From assembly GCF_013328815.1 (NCBI RefSeq), contig NZ_JABUHN010000013.1:24492-88491 (forward strand): a DNA stretch of 64,000 nucleotides, written 5' to 3'. The stretch is from Tabrizicola fusiformis (GTDB taxonomy: Bacteria > Pseudomonadota > Alphaproteobacteria > Rhodobacterales > Rhodobacteraceae). The position numbers were made by a program, and so were the translations under genes. Positions 34,661 to 43,977 of this stretch are shown here, in pieces; the stretch's first letter is position 1; each line of letters begins with the position of its first letter. The notes beneath the pieces were generated by a model that worked only from the letters and a program-made list of their open reading frames with translations, had not been told where the DNA came from and did no database searches.

Positions 34661-35407
34661 ATGCAGGGCAAGGTTGTGGTGATCACAGGGGCCAGTCGCG
34701 GCATCGGCGCGGCGGCGGCGCGGGTCTTTGCCGCCGCCGGGGCGCAGGTGGCGCTTCTGGCGCGCAGTGCCGATGCGGTGGCGCGTCTGGCGCAGGAGAT
34801 CGGGCCGCAGGCTATGGCGCTGGGCTGTGACGTGGCCGATGCGCAGGCGGTGCAGGCGGCGGTTGACGGCGTGGTCGCCCGCTGGGGGCGGCTGGATGTG
34901 CTGATCAACAATGCCGGCGTGATCGACCCGATTGCCCGGCTGACCGAGGCGGATGCGGCGGACTGGGGCCGCGCCATCGACATCAACCTGAAGGGCGTGT
35001 TCCACGGCATCCGGGCCGCGGTGCCGGTGATGCGGGCGCAGGGCGGCGGCACGGTGATCACCGTGTCCTCGGGTGCCGCCACCAATCCGCTGGAGGGGTG
35101 GAGCAGCTATTGCGCCGGTAAGGCCGGCGCGCTGATGCTGACCCGCGCGCTGCATCTGGAAGAGGGGGGCCATGGCATCCGCGCCCTTGGCCTGTCGCCC
35201 GGCACGGTGGCGACCGAGATGCAGGTGAAGATCAAAGCCAGCGGCGTGAACCCGGTTTCGGCGCTGGATCCTTCGGTGCATATCCCCGCCGATTGGCCGG
35301 CGCGGGCGCTGTTGTGGATGTGCGGCCCTGCGGCAGGTGGCTGGCTTGGCAAGGACATTTCTTTGCGCGATGAGGCGGTCAGGAAAGCGGTAGGGTTGAT
35401 TGCATGA
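34661..35407 (+). CDS. Short-chain dehydrogenase/reductase
   Basis: A 248-residue NAD(P)-dependent oxidoreductase. The cofactor motif TGASRGIGAAAA lies at residues 8-19; LINNAGVI, a catalytic Ser in VSSGAATN and the catalytic YCAGKAG (Tyr-x3-Lys) are all intact. ATG 34661 follows GGAGGGG. Its stop overlaps the start of the enoyl-CoA hydratase gene, so the two are co-translated. The substrate is not predictable; pairing with a crotonase suggests an acyl-CoA or polyketide-like beta-hydroxy compound. Confidence 0.92.
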   Translation: MQGKVVVITGASRGIGAAAARVFAAAGAQVALLARSADAVARLAQEIGPQAMALGCDVADAQAVQAAVDGVVARWGRLDVLINNAGVIDPIARLTEADAADWGRAIDINLKGVFHGIRAAVPVMRAQGGGTVITVSSGAATNPLEGWSSYCAGKAGALMLTRALHLEEGGHGIRALGLSPGTVATEMQVKIKASGVNPVSALDPSVHIPADWPARALLWMCGPAAGGWLGKDISLRDEAVRKAVGLIA

Positions 35408-36018
35408 TCGGGATTCAGGACAGCGGGCCCTTGTGGGTTCTGACGCTGCGGCGGCCGGAAAAGGCCAATTCGCTGACGCGCACCATGCTGGAAGCGCTGG
35501 CGCGCACTGTGCGGCGGGCGAGTGTCGAGGGCGCCCGGGCGATCCTGCTTACCGGCGAAGGAAAAGTGTTTTCAGCAGGCGCTGATCTTGACGAGGCGCG
35601 GGCGGGTCTGGCAACGGCGCCCGTCTGGGAAGAGCTGTCTTCGGCCATCGCGGCCTTTCCGGGGCTGACCATCGCCGCGCTGAACGGCACGCTGGCGGGC
35701 GGGGCGATGGGCATGGTTCTGGCCTGTGATATCCGGTTGGCGGTGCCCACGGCCAAGTTCTTTTACCCGGTGATGAAGCTGGGCTTTCTGCCGCAGCCCT
35801 CTGACCCCGCTCGGCTGGCGGCGCTGATCGGCCCGGCGCGGGCCAAGATGATCCTGATGGGCGGCGCGAAGATTGAAGCGGAAGAGGCGCTGGCCTGGGG
35901 CCTGATCGACCGGATCGTGGCAACCGAGGCGTTGACAGAGACCGCACTGGCGCTTGCCGCCGATACGCTGGCCGCCAGCCCGGCCCATGCGGCGGCGATC
36001 AAGCGGCTGGTGCCATAG
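35404..36018 (+). CDS. Enoyl-CoA hydratase/isomerase family protein, short
   Basis: A 204-residue crotonase-fold protein, about 50 residues shorter than typical members because the C-terminal helical region is missing. Seen are LRRPEKANSLTRTMLEAL, VFSAGADLDEA (oxyanion hole) and LAGGAMGMVLACDIRLAVP with the second oxyanion glycines. The usual catalytic glutamates are not evident (KFFYPVMKLGFLPQ replaces the common FGxPEIxLG segment), so it may be an isomerase or have another activity. It overlaps the SDR gene by 4 nt and is followed by a terminator. Confidence 0.88.
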   Translation: MIGIQDSGPLWVLTLRRPEKANSLTRTMLEALARTVRRASVEGARAILLTGEGKVFSAGADLDEARAGLATAPVWEELSSAIAAFPGLTIAALNGTLAGGAMGMVLACDIRLAVPTAKFFYPVMKLGFLPQPSDPARLAALIGPARAKMILMGGAKIEAEEALAWGLIDRIVATEALTETALALAADTLAASPAHAAAIKRLVP

Positions 36019-36020
36019 CA

Positions 36021-36048
36021 AAAGGCCCCCGGTTTCCCGGGGGCCTTT
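36021..36048. terminator. Strong bidirectional terminator between the crotonase gene and clpB
   Basis: A perfect 12-bp stem (36021-36032 with 36037-36048, AAAGGCCCCCGG) with a 4-nt loop. Flanking A and T runs make it work in both directions, and it separates two convergent genes. Confidence 0.93.
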
Positions 36049-36051
36049 GTC

Positions 36052-38664
36052 TTAGTGAACCACCGCCTGCGCCGGACGTTCGCGGCGCGAGGCGCTGATC
36101 CGGTCGCCGATGATCAGCCCATCCGGCCCTGCGGAAACCTTGACCACCGAACCGTCCAGCACATCGCCAGCCAGCAGCATTTCCGCCAGCGGGTCTTGCA
36201 GGTGGCGCTGGATCACCCGCTTCAGGGGCCGCGCGCCGAACACCGGGTCATAGCCTTCATCCGCCAGCCAAGCCTTGGCATCGCGGTCTAGCTCCAGCGT
36301 GATCTTCCGCCCGGCCAGCCGCTTTTCAAGGCGGCGCAGCTGGATGGTGACGATCCCGTCCATATCCGCCCGGTTCAGCCGGTCGAAGATGATCTGTTCA
36401 TCCAGACGGTTCAGGAATTCGGGCCGGAAATGCGCTCGCACCGCCTCTTCCACCATATGCCGCGCCGGGGCCGGATCGGCGCCTTCCGGCAGTTCCGACA
36501 GCGCCCGCGCCCCGAGGTTGGAGGTCAGCACGATCAGCGTCTGTTTGAAGTCCACCCGGTGGCCCTGACCATCGGTCAGAACGCCATCATCCAAGACCTG
36601 CAACAGCACGTTGAACACATCCGGGTGGGCCTTTTCCACCTCGTCGAACAGCACGACCTGATAGGGGCGGCGACGGACCGCTTCGGTCAGCACACCACCC
36701 TCGTCATAGCCGACATAGCCCGGAGGGGCGCCGATCAGCCGCGCGACCGAATGCTTCTCCATGAATTCGCTCATGTCGATGCGGACCATCGCATTCTCGT
36801 CGTCGAACAGGTATTCGGCCACCGCCTTGGTCAGCTCGGTCTTGCCCACGCCGGTCGGACCAAGGAACAGGAAGCTGCCCAGCGGCCGCCCCTCATCATT
36901 CAGCCCGGCCCGGGCGCGGCGCACGGCATTGGCCACGGCCACAACTGCGGCGTGCTGCCCGATGACGCGCTTGCCCAGCTCGTCCTCCATCCGCAAGAGC
37001 TTTTCCTTCTCGCCCTCAAGCATCTTGGTGGTGGGAATGCCGGTCCAGCGTTCCACCACTTCGGCAATCTGCTCGGGCCGCACGGCTTCGGCGACAAGGG
37101 CATCGCCTTCGCGGGCTTCGGCTTCGGCCAGCGACTTTTCCAGCCCGGGGATGCGGCCATACTGCAATTCCCCGGCCTTGGCGAAATCGCCCTCGCGCTT
37201 GGCCTGCTCAAGCTCGGCACGGGCACGGTCAAGCTGCTCTTTCAGATCGCGGGCGGCTTCCAGACTGTCGCGTTCGGTCTGCCACTTGGCCGTCATCTCG
37301 GCCGAGCGTTCCATCAGATCGGCAAGCTCTTTCTCCAGCTTTTCCAGCCGGTCTTTCGAAGCCGCGTCGTCTTCCTTCTTCAGCGCCTCGGCCTCGATCT
37401 GGCCTTGCAGAATTTGACGGTCCAGCGCGTCAAGCTCTTCGGGTTTGCTGTCCACCTCCATCCGCAGACGCGAAGCGGCCTCGTCCATCAGGTCAATGGC
37501 CTTGTCGGGCAGGAAACGGTCGGTGATGTAGCGATGGCTCAGGGTGGCCGCAGCCACCAGCGCGGCATCAGCGATGCGCACACCGTGGTGAAGCTCATAC
37601 TTCTCCTTGATGCCGCGCAGGATCGAGATGGTGTCCTCGACCGTCGGCTCCGACACCATCACCGGCTGGAACCGGCGGGCAAGGGCGGCGTCTTTTTCGA
37701 CATACTTGCGGTATTCGTCCAGCGTGGTGGCGCCGACGCAATGCAGCTCGCCCCGGGCAAGCGCCGGTTTGATCAGGTTGGCGGCATCCATCGCGCCGTC
37801 CGATTTGCCCGCACCGACCAGCGTGTGCATCTCGTCGATGAAGAGGATGATCTCGCCCGCCGCCGCCTCGATTTCCTTGAGGATCGCCTTCAGACGCTCT
37901 TCGAAATCACCGCGGTATTTCGCCCCGGCAATCAGCGCGCCCATGTCCAGCGCCATCAGCTTCTTGTTGCGCAAGGATTCCGGCACGTCGCCGTTCACGA
38001 TGCGCAGGGCAAGCCCTTCGGCAATCGCGGTCTTGCCCACGCCCGGCTCGCCGATCAGCACCGGGTTGTTCTTGGTGCGACGGCTCAACACCTGCATGGC
38101 GCGGCGAATCTCGTCGTCGCGGCCGATGATCGGGTCAATCTTGCCTTCTGCCGCCGCTTCGGTCAGGTCGCGGGCGTATTTCTTGAGGGCATCATAGCCC
38201 TCTTCCGCCGAAGCGCTGTCGGCGGTGCGGCCCTTGCGGATGTCATTGATCGCCGCGTTCAGCTTTTGCGCGGTCACGGCACCGGCATCCAGCGCCTCTT
38301 TGGCCTTGGAGGCGACCATGGCCAGCGCCATCAGAATGCGCTCGACCGGGACAAAGCTGTCACCCGCCTTCTTGGCCACCTTTTCAGCCTCGTCCAGCAC
38401 CTTGGCAAGGCCCGGGTCCATGAAGGGCTGGGCATCGCCCGTCACCTTGGGCAGCTTGGCCAGCGACAGGGCCAGCGCCTCGGTCACACGGGCGGGTTCG
38501 CCACCGGCGCGGCGGATCAGATTGGCCGAAAGCCCCTGATCATCGTCCATCAACGCCTTGAGCAGATGTTCCGGCGACAACCGCTGATGGTTTTCGCGCA
38601 TTGCAATCGTCTGGGCCGCCTGCAGAAAACCGCGCGACCGCTCCGTGAATTTCTCCAAATTCAT
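36052..38664 (-). CDS. clpB: ClpB disaggregase
   Basis: AAA+ chaperone of 870 residues that, with DnaK, rescues aggregated proteins. Domain order: Clp N-domain (about 1-145), AAA-1 with [17 protein letters not shown], the coiled-coil middle domain (about 400-540, rich in Glu/Lys/Leu), AAA-2 with [18 protein letters not shown], and the C-terminal D2-small domain. Pore loops are [14 protein letters not shown] and [13 protein letters not shown]. Ribosome site AAGGAGAA precedes ATG 38664. Heat-shock control is expected, but I could not fix a sigma-32 promoter with confidence. A terminator follows the stop. Confidence 0.98.
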   Translation of the reverse strand: MNLEKFTERSRGFLQAAQTIAMRENHQRLSPEHLLKALMDDDQGLSANLIRRAGGEPARVTEALALSLAKLPKVTGDAQPFMDPGLAKVLDEAEKVAKKAGDSFVPVERILMALAMVASKAKEALDAGAVTAQKLNAAINDIRKGRTADSASAEEGYDALKKYARDLTEAAAEGKIDPIIGRDDEIRRAMQVLSRRTKNNPVLIGEPGVGKTAIAEGLALRIVNGDVPESLRNKKLMALDMGALIAGAKYRGDFEERLKAILKEIEAAAGEIILFIDEMHTLVGAGKSDGAMDAANLIKPALARGELHCVGATTLDEYRKYVEKDAALARRFQPVMVSEPTVEDTISILRGIKEKYELHHGVRIADAALVAAATLSHRYITDRFLPDKAIDLMDEAASRLRMEVDSKPEELDALDRQILQGQIEAEALKKEDDAASKDRLEKLEKELADLMERSAEMTAKWQTERDSLEAARDLKEQLDRARAELEQAKREGDFAKAGELQYGRIPGLEKSLAEAEAREGDALVAEAVRPEQIAEVVERWTGIPTTKMLEGEKEKLLRMEDELGKRVIGQHAAVVAVANAVRRARAGLNDEGRPLGSFLFLGPTGVGKTELTKAVAEYLFDDENAMVRIDMSEFMEKHSVARLIGAPPGYVGYDEGGVLTEAVRRRPYQVVLFDEVEKAHPDVFNVLLQVLDDGVLTDGQGHRVDFKQTLIVLTSNLGARALSELPEGADPAPARHMVEEAVRAHFRPEFLNRLDEQIIFDRLNRADMDGIVTIQLRRLEKRLAGRKITLELDRDAKAWLADEGYDPVFGARPLKRVIQRHLQDPLAEMLLAGDVLDGSVVKVSAGPDGLIIGDRISASRRERPAQAVVH

Positions 38665-38926
38665 CGGTCATTCTCCTTTTTCAAGCACCGCCCGCGAACG
38701 CCCTTTCAAGGCACGCCCGCATTGGCCTTGCGCCAGATTTGGGATGCGGCACCGCCGCTTGCAAGCCTTCTGCATGAGGTGGCCGAAAATATCGCGGCGG
38801 TGATCGCCAATGCGGAAATCCGCCGGTTTGCCCACAACCTTCGGCGGAGCAGCGCGTGCGCGGAAACCCGCGCTTGCGGCCCGGCAACAGCAGAGCGCCT
38901 ATGGTTGAAAACAGCACAGGCACTGC

Positions 38927-39274
38927 ATGACCGACACGCTTCAACCCCTGATCCACAAGGCCCAGCTTCTGGGTCTGCGCGTTCACGTCGCCCGCGCCGG
39001 GCTGTGCCTTGGCGATGCGGCCCGCGCCTTGCCGCTGGAAGACGGCTCGATCGCGGTCGAGGCCGAGGTGCGCCGCCCGCTGCTTGGTCTCTTGCCGCGG
39101 CGCCGTGCCACGATCCTGGGGCATCTGGGCCCGGCGGCCAGCCGCATTCTTGCCCCGGCGATTGCCGAAGGCCGCCCGCTGCGCCTGCGGATCGTCGGGC
39201 TGACGCCGGAACATCTGGCTGGTCCGCAAGGCCCCGAGGTCCACGTCTCGGTCTGGGGCGAGGCGCGGGGTTAA
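38927..39274 (+). CDS. Small protein with HIRAN-like pattern, unknown
   Basis: A 115-residue protein starting MTDTLQPLIHKAQLLG. A pattern of strands with LPLEDGSIAVEAEV, then RRRATILGHLGPAASRILAPAI and EGRPLRLRIVGL, recalls the HIRAN domain (strand, G-x-LP-x5-LA, strand), but the N-terminal HIRAN block is not convincing. No catalytic residues are seen. It reads away from clpB and its stop overlaps the convergent PD40 gene by 4 nt. Treated as a conserved hypothetical. Confidence 0.68.
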   Translation: MTDTLQPLIHKAQLLGLRVHVARAGLCLGDAARALPLEDGSIAVEAEVRRPLLGLLPRRRATILGHLGPAASRILAPAIAEGRPLRLRIVGLTPEHLAGPQGPEVHVSVWGEARG

Positions 39275-40098
39275 TCCGGCAGATAGCGCATATAGGCAAA
39301 GGCACTGCCATCGGGCGCCCAGTTCGGCACGTTGATCGTGCCCTGCCCGCCGGTGAAAGAGGCCGCCACCCGCCGGTTGCCGCCCTCCGGGTCGCACAGC
39401 ACCAGCGAGACCGGCAGATCGGGCGGATGGCCAAGGGTGCCCGGCGGATAGGCAAGATAAAGCAGATGCCGCCCGCAAGGCGAGGGATGCGGAAACCAGT
39501 TCACATTCTCATCGGCAAACAGCTTGCGCTGGCCGCTGCCATCCGCCGCCATCACCCAGATCTGCGCATGACCGTCGCGGTCGCAGTTGTAATAGATGCG
39601 GGCGCCATCGGGGCTGTAATCCGGCCCGTCGCAATGACCTTCGCCCATGGTCAGCCGTCGCTCGGCTTCGCCGGAAACCAGCGTGTAGACGTCAATCACC
39701 CGGCTGCCGCCCCGCGCCGCAACATAGGTCAACGTGACACCATCGGGCGATTGCCCGTGCCACCAGCTTGGCGCCTGCGGGCTGATCTTGTCGGGTTCCC
39801 CACCGCTCACCGGAATCCGGTAGATCTGCGATCCCTGCCCCTCGTGATGGGATGAGAGCAGGATGTTCTGCCCATCCGGGCTGATGCCGTGGTCATTGTT
39901 GCAGCGGGTGGCGGCGCCGGTTTCAATCCGTTCCAGCGCGGGCGCGGCCAGATCGACCCGGTAAAGCAGCCCATCACCGTTGACCAAAAGCCATTTTCCG
40001 CAGGGCGACCAGTTCGGCGCCTCGATCCGCCCCGCAACCTCCAGCACCGGGCGGACGCGGCCGGTGGCAATCTCATGGATTTCCAGAAAGCTGCGCAT
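39271..40098 (-). CDS. TolB-like PD40 beta-propeller protein
   Basis: A 275-residue protein made of WD40-like PD40 repeats: NWSPCGKWLLVNGDGLLYRV, ISPDGQNILLSSHHEG, QSPDGVTLTYVAARGG, YSPDGARIYYNCDRDGHAQI, PSPCGRHLLYLAYPP, NWAPDGSAFAYMRYLP. Propellers of this kind bind proteins or act as oligogalacturonide-type lyases; no catalytic His/Arg set is visible. No signal peptide, so it is cytoplasmic, unlike TolB itself. Start ATG 40098 overlaps the upstream gene's TGA (TGATG); a GTG three bases earlier is possible. Confidence 0.85.
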   Translation of the reverse strand: MRSFLEIHEIATGRVRPVLEVAGRIEAPNWSPCGKWLLVNGDGLLYRVDLAAPALERIETGAATRCNNDHGISPDGQNILLSSHHEGQGSQIYRIPVSGGEPDKISPQAPSWWHGQSPDGVTLTYVAARGGSRVIDVYTLVSGEAERRLTMGEGHCDGPDYSPDGARIYYNCDRDGHAQIWVMAADGSGQRKLFADENVNWFPHPSPCGRHLLYLAYPPGTLGHPPDLPVSLVLCDPEGGNRRVAASFTGGQGTINVPNWAPDGSAFAYMRYLPD

Positions 40099-40871
40099 CA
40101 CTCTCTCGATTTGGGGGTCAGCAGCCGCTTTGGCCGCAGCGCCTCGGCCGCCTTGAACAGGCCGAAGGTCTGGTTGACGTAATTCACCACCCCGCCGATC
40201 TGGTCGAGGTATTTCTGCAATTCCGGCGTCCGCTCTGCCTCGATCACCTGCACCGGGCGATCGGGGCCTTCGGCCTCGAACTGCACATAGAACAGCGGCT
40301 CACCCCGGCGCAGGATCAGGTCTTTGGCCGGTTCATGCCATTCAAAGGCCCACATCAGCGGCCGCGGCCAGATGTTCAGCGGGAAGCGCCCGCCAAAGAT
40401 CGTGCCCGGCAGCGGATCGGGCCGGTAATGCATGAAGGCCGAAAGCTGCGTGACGTAAACTGTTTCATCGGCGATGAAGCAATAGGGCAGGGCAAGCTGC
40501 GCCGTGGGCCGGTCGGGATAGCGCCATTCCGCCTCGGCCACCAGCGACAGCACCTCGCCCAGCTTGTTGCTGCGGATGGTGCTGGACCCGCCGGCCCGGT
40601 TGACCAGAACCGCCTTGCCCTTGTCGTCGCGGGTAAAGCCGACATGAATGTCGAACGGGCATTTCACCATGAAATACCGGCTTTCAAGCTGAATCACCCC
40701 GGGGCAGCGGGCCGCACTTTTGGCATGGGTCCGGTTGGTCTGGCGAAAGCTCACCCGTTCGGGCGGATCATACAGCACCGCGCCCTTGTCGCTGGTCAGG
40801 AACCAGCCAACCTGAACCGGGCCGCTTTTCGGCCCTTCCTCGGGGCGCTCGAAAGTAAGGGTGATGTCCAT
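40098..40871 (-). CDS. Hypothetical cytoplasmic protein upstream of the PD40 gene
   Basis: A 257-residue protein beginning MDITLTFERPEEGPKSGP. Aromatic- and Pro-rich blocks such as QVGWFLTSDKGAVLYDPP, RYFMVKCPFDIHVGFTRDD, LPGTIFGGRFPLNIWPRPLM and LILRRGEPLFYVQFEAEG suggest a beta-structured domain (cupin- or DUF6065-like pattern). The HYRPD and FEWHEPAKDL segments hold His and Glu that could bind a metal. The start is ATG 40871 in good context; the longer reading to 40943 overlaps the promoter region. It is coupled to the PD40 gene by a 1-nt overlap, so they probably share a pathway. Function not known. Confidence 0.8.
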   Translation of the reverse strand: MDITLTFERPEEGPKSGPVQVGWFLTSDKGAVLYDPPERVSFRQTNRTHAKSAARCPGVIQLESRYFMVKCPFDIHVGFTRDDKGKAVLVNRAGGSSTIRSNKLGEVLSLVAEAEWRYPDRPTAQLALPYCFIADETVYVTQLSAFMHYRPDPLPGTIFGGRFPLNIWPRPLMWAFEWHEPAKDLILRRGEPLFYVQFEAEGPDRPVQVIEAERTPELQKYLDQIGGVVNYVNQTFGLFKAAEALRPKRLLTPKSRE

Positions 40872-41012
40872 GCCCGGCCTCTTGGTGTTTCGCGGCAGAG
40901 TTCCACCGGCATAGGGCCCTGTCAATGCCACCTCCTGACGCAAGACTTGACAGAGCTATCCCTTGCCCGCATGACCCGCGGACCCCCAAAACCCCGGATG
41001 ATGGAGCAAGCC

Positions 41013-41717
41013 ATGACTCTGACCGCAGACGACCGCCTGATCGTGGCGCTGGATGTGCCGAATGTGGTGCAGGGGCTCGATCTGGCTGCCCGGATCGGCG
41101 ATGCCGTCAGCTTCTACAAGATCGGGCTGGGAATGCTGACCGGCGGCGGCTTTGCGCTGGCCAATGAGCTGAAGCAGGAACAGGGCAAGCGGATCTTTCT
41201 GGACATGAAGCTGTTCGATATCGGCGCTACGGTAGAGGCGGCGGTGCGGGGGCTGGCGCAATATGACCTCGATTTCCTGACAGTGCATGGCGACCCGCAG
41301 GTGGTGCGCGCCGCGGCCGAGGGGCGGCGGGGCCATGCCACGCAGATCCTTGCCGTGACGGTGCTGACCTCGCTGGACCGGGCCGATCTGGACGCCAACC
41401 TGATCAAGCCGGGCGACCTGCGCGAGATCACGCTGGAACGCGCGGCGCGGGCACTTGAGGCCGGGGCAGACGGCGTGATCGCCAGCCCGCAGGAGGCGGC
41501 GCTGATCCGCGCGCTGCCGCAGGCGGCGGGCAAGCTGATCGTCACGCCGGGCGTGCGGCCGATGGGGGCCGATGCCGGCGACCAGAAGCGCATCGCCACC
41601 CCGGCGCAAGCCATTGCCGACGGCGCCGATCATATCGTGGTGGGTCGCCCCGTCTGGCAGGCCAAAGACCCGCGTGCGGCGGCGGCGGCGATTGTCGCGG
41701 AACTCGCGGACATCTGA
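41013..41717 (+). CDS. pyrF: Orotidine 5'-phosphate decarboxylase
   Basis: Last enzyme of UMP synthesis, 234 residues. The catalytic array FLDMKLFDIGATV (Lys and Asp) is intact, with ALDVP at the N-terminus, TVHGD, TVLTSLDRADL, and the phosphate-binding VTPGVRPMG and VVGRPVW blocks. GGAGCAAGCC precedes ATG 41013. An in-frame ATG at 40998 would add five residues. Divergent from the hypothetical gene at 40098-40871. The palindromic repeat copy B follows its stop. Confidence 0.97.
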   Translation: MTLTADDRLIVALDVPNVVQGLDLAARIGDAVSFYKIGLGMLTGGGFALANELKQEQGKRIFLDMKLFDIGATVEAAVRGLAQYDLDFLTVHGDPQVVRAAAEGRRGHATQILAVTVLTSLDRADLDANLIKPGDLREITLERAARALEAGADGVIASPQEAALIRALPQAAGKLIVTPGVRPMGADAGDQKRIATPAQAIADGADHIVVGRPVWQAKDPRAAAAAIVAELADI

Positions 41718-41734
41718 CCAAGGCCGGGGATTTC

Positions 41735-41795
41735 ACACCCCCCGGACCCCTGTGGAGTATTTCGGGGGTGCGGGGGCTGGCCCCCCCCGCTCCCG
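41735..41795. repeat. GC-rich palindromic repeat, copy B (between pyrF and the oxidoreductase)
   Basis: Contains CCCGGACCCCTGTGGAGTATTT followed at once by CGGGGGTGCGGGGGCTGGCC. The second part is the inverse of the copy D left arm, so this copy is a head-to-head pair. It lies between convergent genes and probably terminates both. Exact edges are uncertain by several bases. Confidence 0.7.
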
Positions 41796-41808
41796 TGCTG
41801 TCAGCCGG

Positions 41809-43848
41809 TCAGACGGTCACCATCAGGCGCATCGCCTCATAGATCGCGGCATGGGTGTTGCGGGCTTCGACCGCGTCGCCGATCCGGTAAAGGCGGAAGC
41901 CTTTCGGGCCTTTGCTTTCCGGCTGCGGCTGACCGGCCACCAGCGCCTCATAATCCACGGCGCCCAGATTTTCCGACTGCGGCTTCAGTTCGAAGTAGAT
42001 ATCGGCCAGCGGTTGCGTGCCGTGGTTCACCACGATCTGGTCAAAGTGCCGTTCCTGCGCCAGTTTCATATAGTCTGACCCGATCACCGCCTTGATCTGA
42101 TTGCCGTCCTTTTCCACGCCACTCAGCCGGTAGGTGACGGTGAACTTCACCGCCTTGTCCTGCATGGCGCGCATATAGGGGACAAGGTTCATCGCCATGA
42201 CTTCCGGCGCAAAGGTGCGGTCGGGGGTCATCACTTCCACAGTGGCGCCGCTTTCGGCCAGGAATTGTGCCGCTTGCAATGCGGTATGGTCGCCGGCGTC
42301 GTCGAAGAGCAGCACGTTCTGCCCCGGCTTCACATCACCCGACAGGATATCCCAGGCGGAAACGGTCAGCTCGTTGCCGAAGTCCAGAATATCCTTGGTC
42401 GGCAGGCCCCCGGTGGCGATGATCACCACATCGGGGTTCAGCGCCAGAACGTCCCCTGCTTCGGCCCAGGTGTTGAAGCGGAAATCGACATCGCGCGCCG
42501 CGCATTGCGCCATGCGCCAGTCGATGATGCCGATCATTTCCGACCGCCGCTTGGTCAGCGAGGTCAGCCGCACCTGCCCGCCGGGCTGGTCGGCCACTTC
42601 GAACACGGTCACCGCATGGCCGCGCTCGGCGGCCACCCGCGCCGCCTCAAGCCCTGCCGGGCCGGCGCCGACGATCACCACCCGCTTCTTCGCAGCGGCG
42701 GGCGGAATCGCATGGGGCAGGGTTTCTTCCCGCCCGGTCGAGGGGTTGTGGATGCAAAGCGCCATGCCGCCCTGATAGATCCGGTCAAGGCAATAGGTGG
42801 CGCCGACACAGGGGCGGATATCCTCTTCGCGCCCCTCCATGATCTTTTTCACCACATGCGGGTCGGCCATATGGGCGCGGGTCATGCCGACCATATCCAG
42901 CATCCCCGAAGCCACCGCATGGCGCGCGGTGGCCACATCGGGAATGCGGGCGGCGTGGAAGGTGGGCAGGCCGACCTCGGCCTTGATCCGCCCGGCAAGG
43001 TCCAGATGGGGGGCAGAGCGCATTCCCTGAATCGGGATCACATCGGTCATTGCCGGATCGGTAAAAATCCGGCCCCGGATGATGTTGACGAAATCCACCA
43101 GCCCCGACTCGCGGAAGCGGCGGGCCATTTCCACGCCTTCTTCGGGCGGGATGCCGCCGGGCGAATCCTCATCTGCCGTATAGCGCATCCCCAAAAGCAT
43201 CTTCGGCCCGACCCGTTCGCGTACCGCCGAAAGCACCTCAAACGCAAAGCGCAGGCGGTTGTCCAGGCTGCTGGCGTCATAGGGGCCGGCGGGCATCCCG
43301 TTGGTCAGCGGGCTGATGAACTGATCCATCAGATGGCCGTAGCATTCAAACTCCAGCCCATCGACGCCCGAGGCCGCCATGCGTTCGGCGGCGTCAGCAT
43401 AATCCTGCACCACGCGGGCAATGTCCCAGTCCTCCATCACCTTAGGGAAGGCGCGGTGCGAGGGTTCGCGCGACGGCCCCGCAGCCAGAACCGGCAGCCA
43501 GTCGCCCTTGTCCCAGCGGGTGCGGCGGCCAAGGTGCGAAAGCTGGATCATCACGGCAGCACCCGCCTCGTGGCAGTCATCCGTCAGCTTTTTCATCCAC
43601 GGAACGATCTCGTCCTTCCAGACCAGAAGGTTGGAAAACACCGGCGGGCTGTCGCGGCTGACCGAGGCCGAGCCTGCCGTCATCACCATGGAAACCCCGG
43701 CCTTGGCGCGCTCAAGATGATAGAGGCGATAGCGGTCCTTCGGCATCCCGTCATCGGAATAGGCCGGTTCGTGACTGGTGGTCATGATCCGGTTGCGCAG
43801 GGTCAGGTGTTTGAGCTGATAGGGCTGGAGAAGGGGATCGTTGGACAT
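41809..43848 (-). CDS. Old-yellow-enzyme/Fe-S flavin oxidoreductase (dienoyl-CoA reductase/TMADH family)
   Basis: A 679-residue modular enzyme. Residues about 1-360 form the FMN TIM-barrel (LTLRNRIMTTSHE, IQLSHLGRRTRWD, DGLEFECYGHLMDQFISPLTN). A cysteine cluster follows (CVGATYCLDRIYQGGMALC), then the FAD/NADH domains with VVIVGAGPAGLEAARVAAERGH. The family reduces 2,4-dienoyl-CoA, demethylates trimethylamine or N-methyl-proline, and so on. The second cysteine of the usual CxxC start is Ala/Thr here, so the iron-sulfur ligand set is unusual; this spacing is what I associate with N-demethylase-like members. The start at ATG 43848 lies opposite the TetR gene, which likely represses it. Confidence 0.9.
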   Translation of the reverse strand: MSNDPLLQPYQLKHLTLRNRIMTTSHEPAYSDDGMPKDRYRLYHLERAKAGVSMVMTAGSASVSRDSPPVFSNLLVWKDEIVPWMKKLTDDCHEAGAAVMIQLSHLGRRTRWDKGDWLPVLAAGPSREPSHRAFPKVMEDWDIARVVQDYADAAERMAASGVDGLEFECYGHLMDQFISPLTNGMPAGPYDASSLDNRLRFAFEVLSAVRERVGPKMLLGMRYTADEDSPGGIPPEEGVEMARRFRESGLVDFVNIIRGRIFTDPAMTDVIPIQGMRSAPHLDLAGRIKAEVGLPTFHAARIPDVATARHAVASGMLDMVGMTRAHMADPHVVKKIMEGREEDIRPCVGATYCLDRIYQGGMALCIHNPSTGREETLPHAIPPAAAKKRVVIVGAGPAGLEAARVAAERGHAVTVFEVADQPGGQVRLTSLTKRRSEMIGIIDWRMAQCAARDVDFRFNTWAEAGDVLALNPDVVIIATGGLPTKDILDFGNELTVSAWDILSGDVKPGQNVLLFDDAGDHTALQAAQFLAESGATVEVMTPDRTFAPEVMAMNLVPYMRAMQDKAVKFTVTYRLSGVEKDGNQIKAVIGSDYMKLAQERHFDQIVVNHGTQPLADIYFELKPQSENLGAVDYEALVAGQPQPESKGPKGFRLYRIGDAVEARNTHAAIYEAMRLMVTV

Positions 43849-43905
43849 GGGCGCGCTCCTCGGCTGGCAGCGGCAGAATAGGCGCTGGCTGTGAGTCGTC
43901 AAATC

Positions 43906-43932
43906 AAAAATCGACAGTAGTGTCGAGTTTTT
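43906..43932. promoter_or_regulatory. Palindromic operator between the oxidoreductase and tetR genes
   Basis: AAAAATCGACA and TGTCGAGTTTTT face each other around GTAG (TCGACA at 43911-43916, TGTCGA at 43921-43926). It sits in the 129-bp divergent spacer, 58 nt from the oxidoreductase start and 46 nt from tetR. This is the layout of an autoregulated TetR operator. Confidence 0.75.
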
Positions 43933-43977
43933 CCGCAAACGGTTGCTCCGACCGCCGCTTGGCCCTAGCTTGGCGCC

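Noticed and set aside
38665..38926. Sigma-32 heat-shock promoter upstream of clpB
   Set aside because: CTTGAAA-like hexamers are present but none is paired with a good -10 at proper spacing, so I do not call it.
36430..39855. An 1141-codon open frame opposite clpB
   Set aside because: Antisense shadow of clpB and its neighbours produced by high GC; no ribosome site and no domain.
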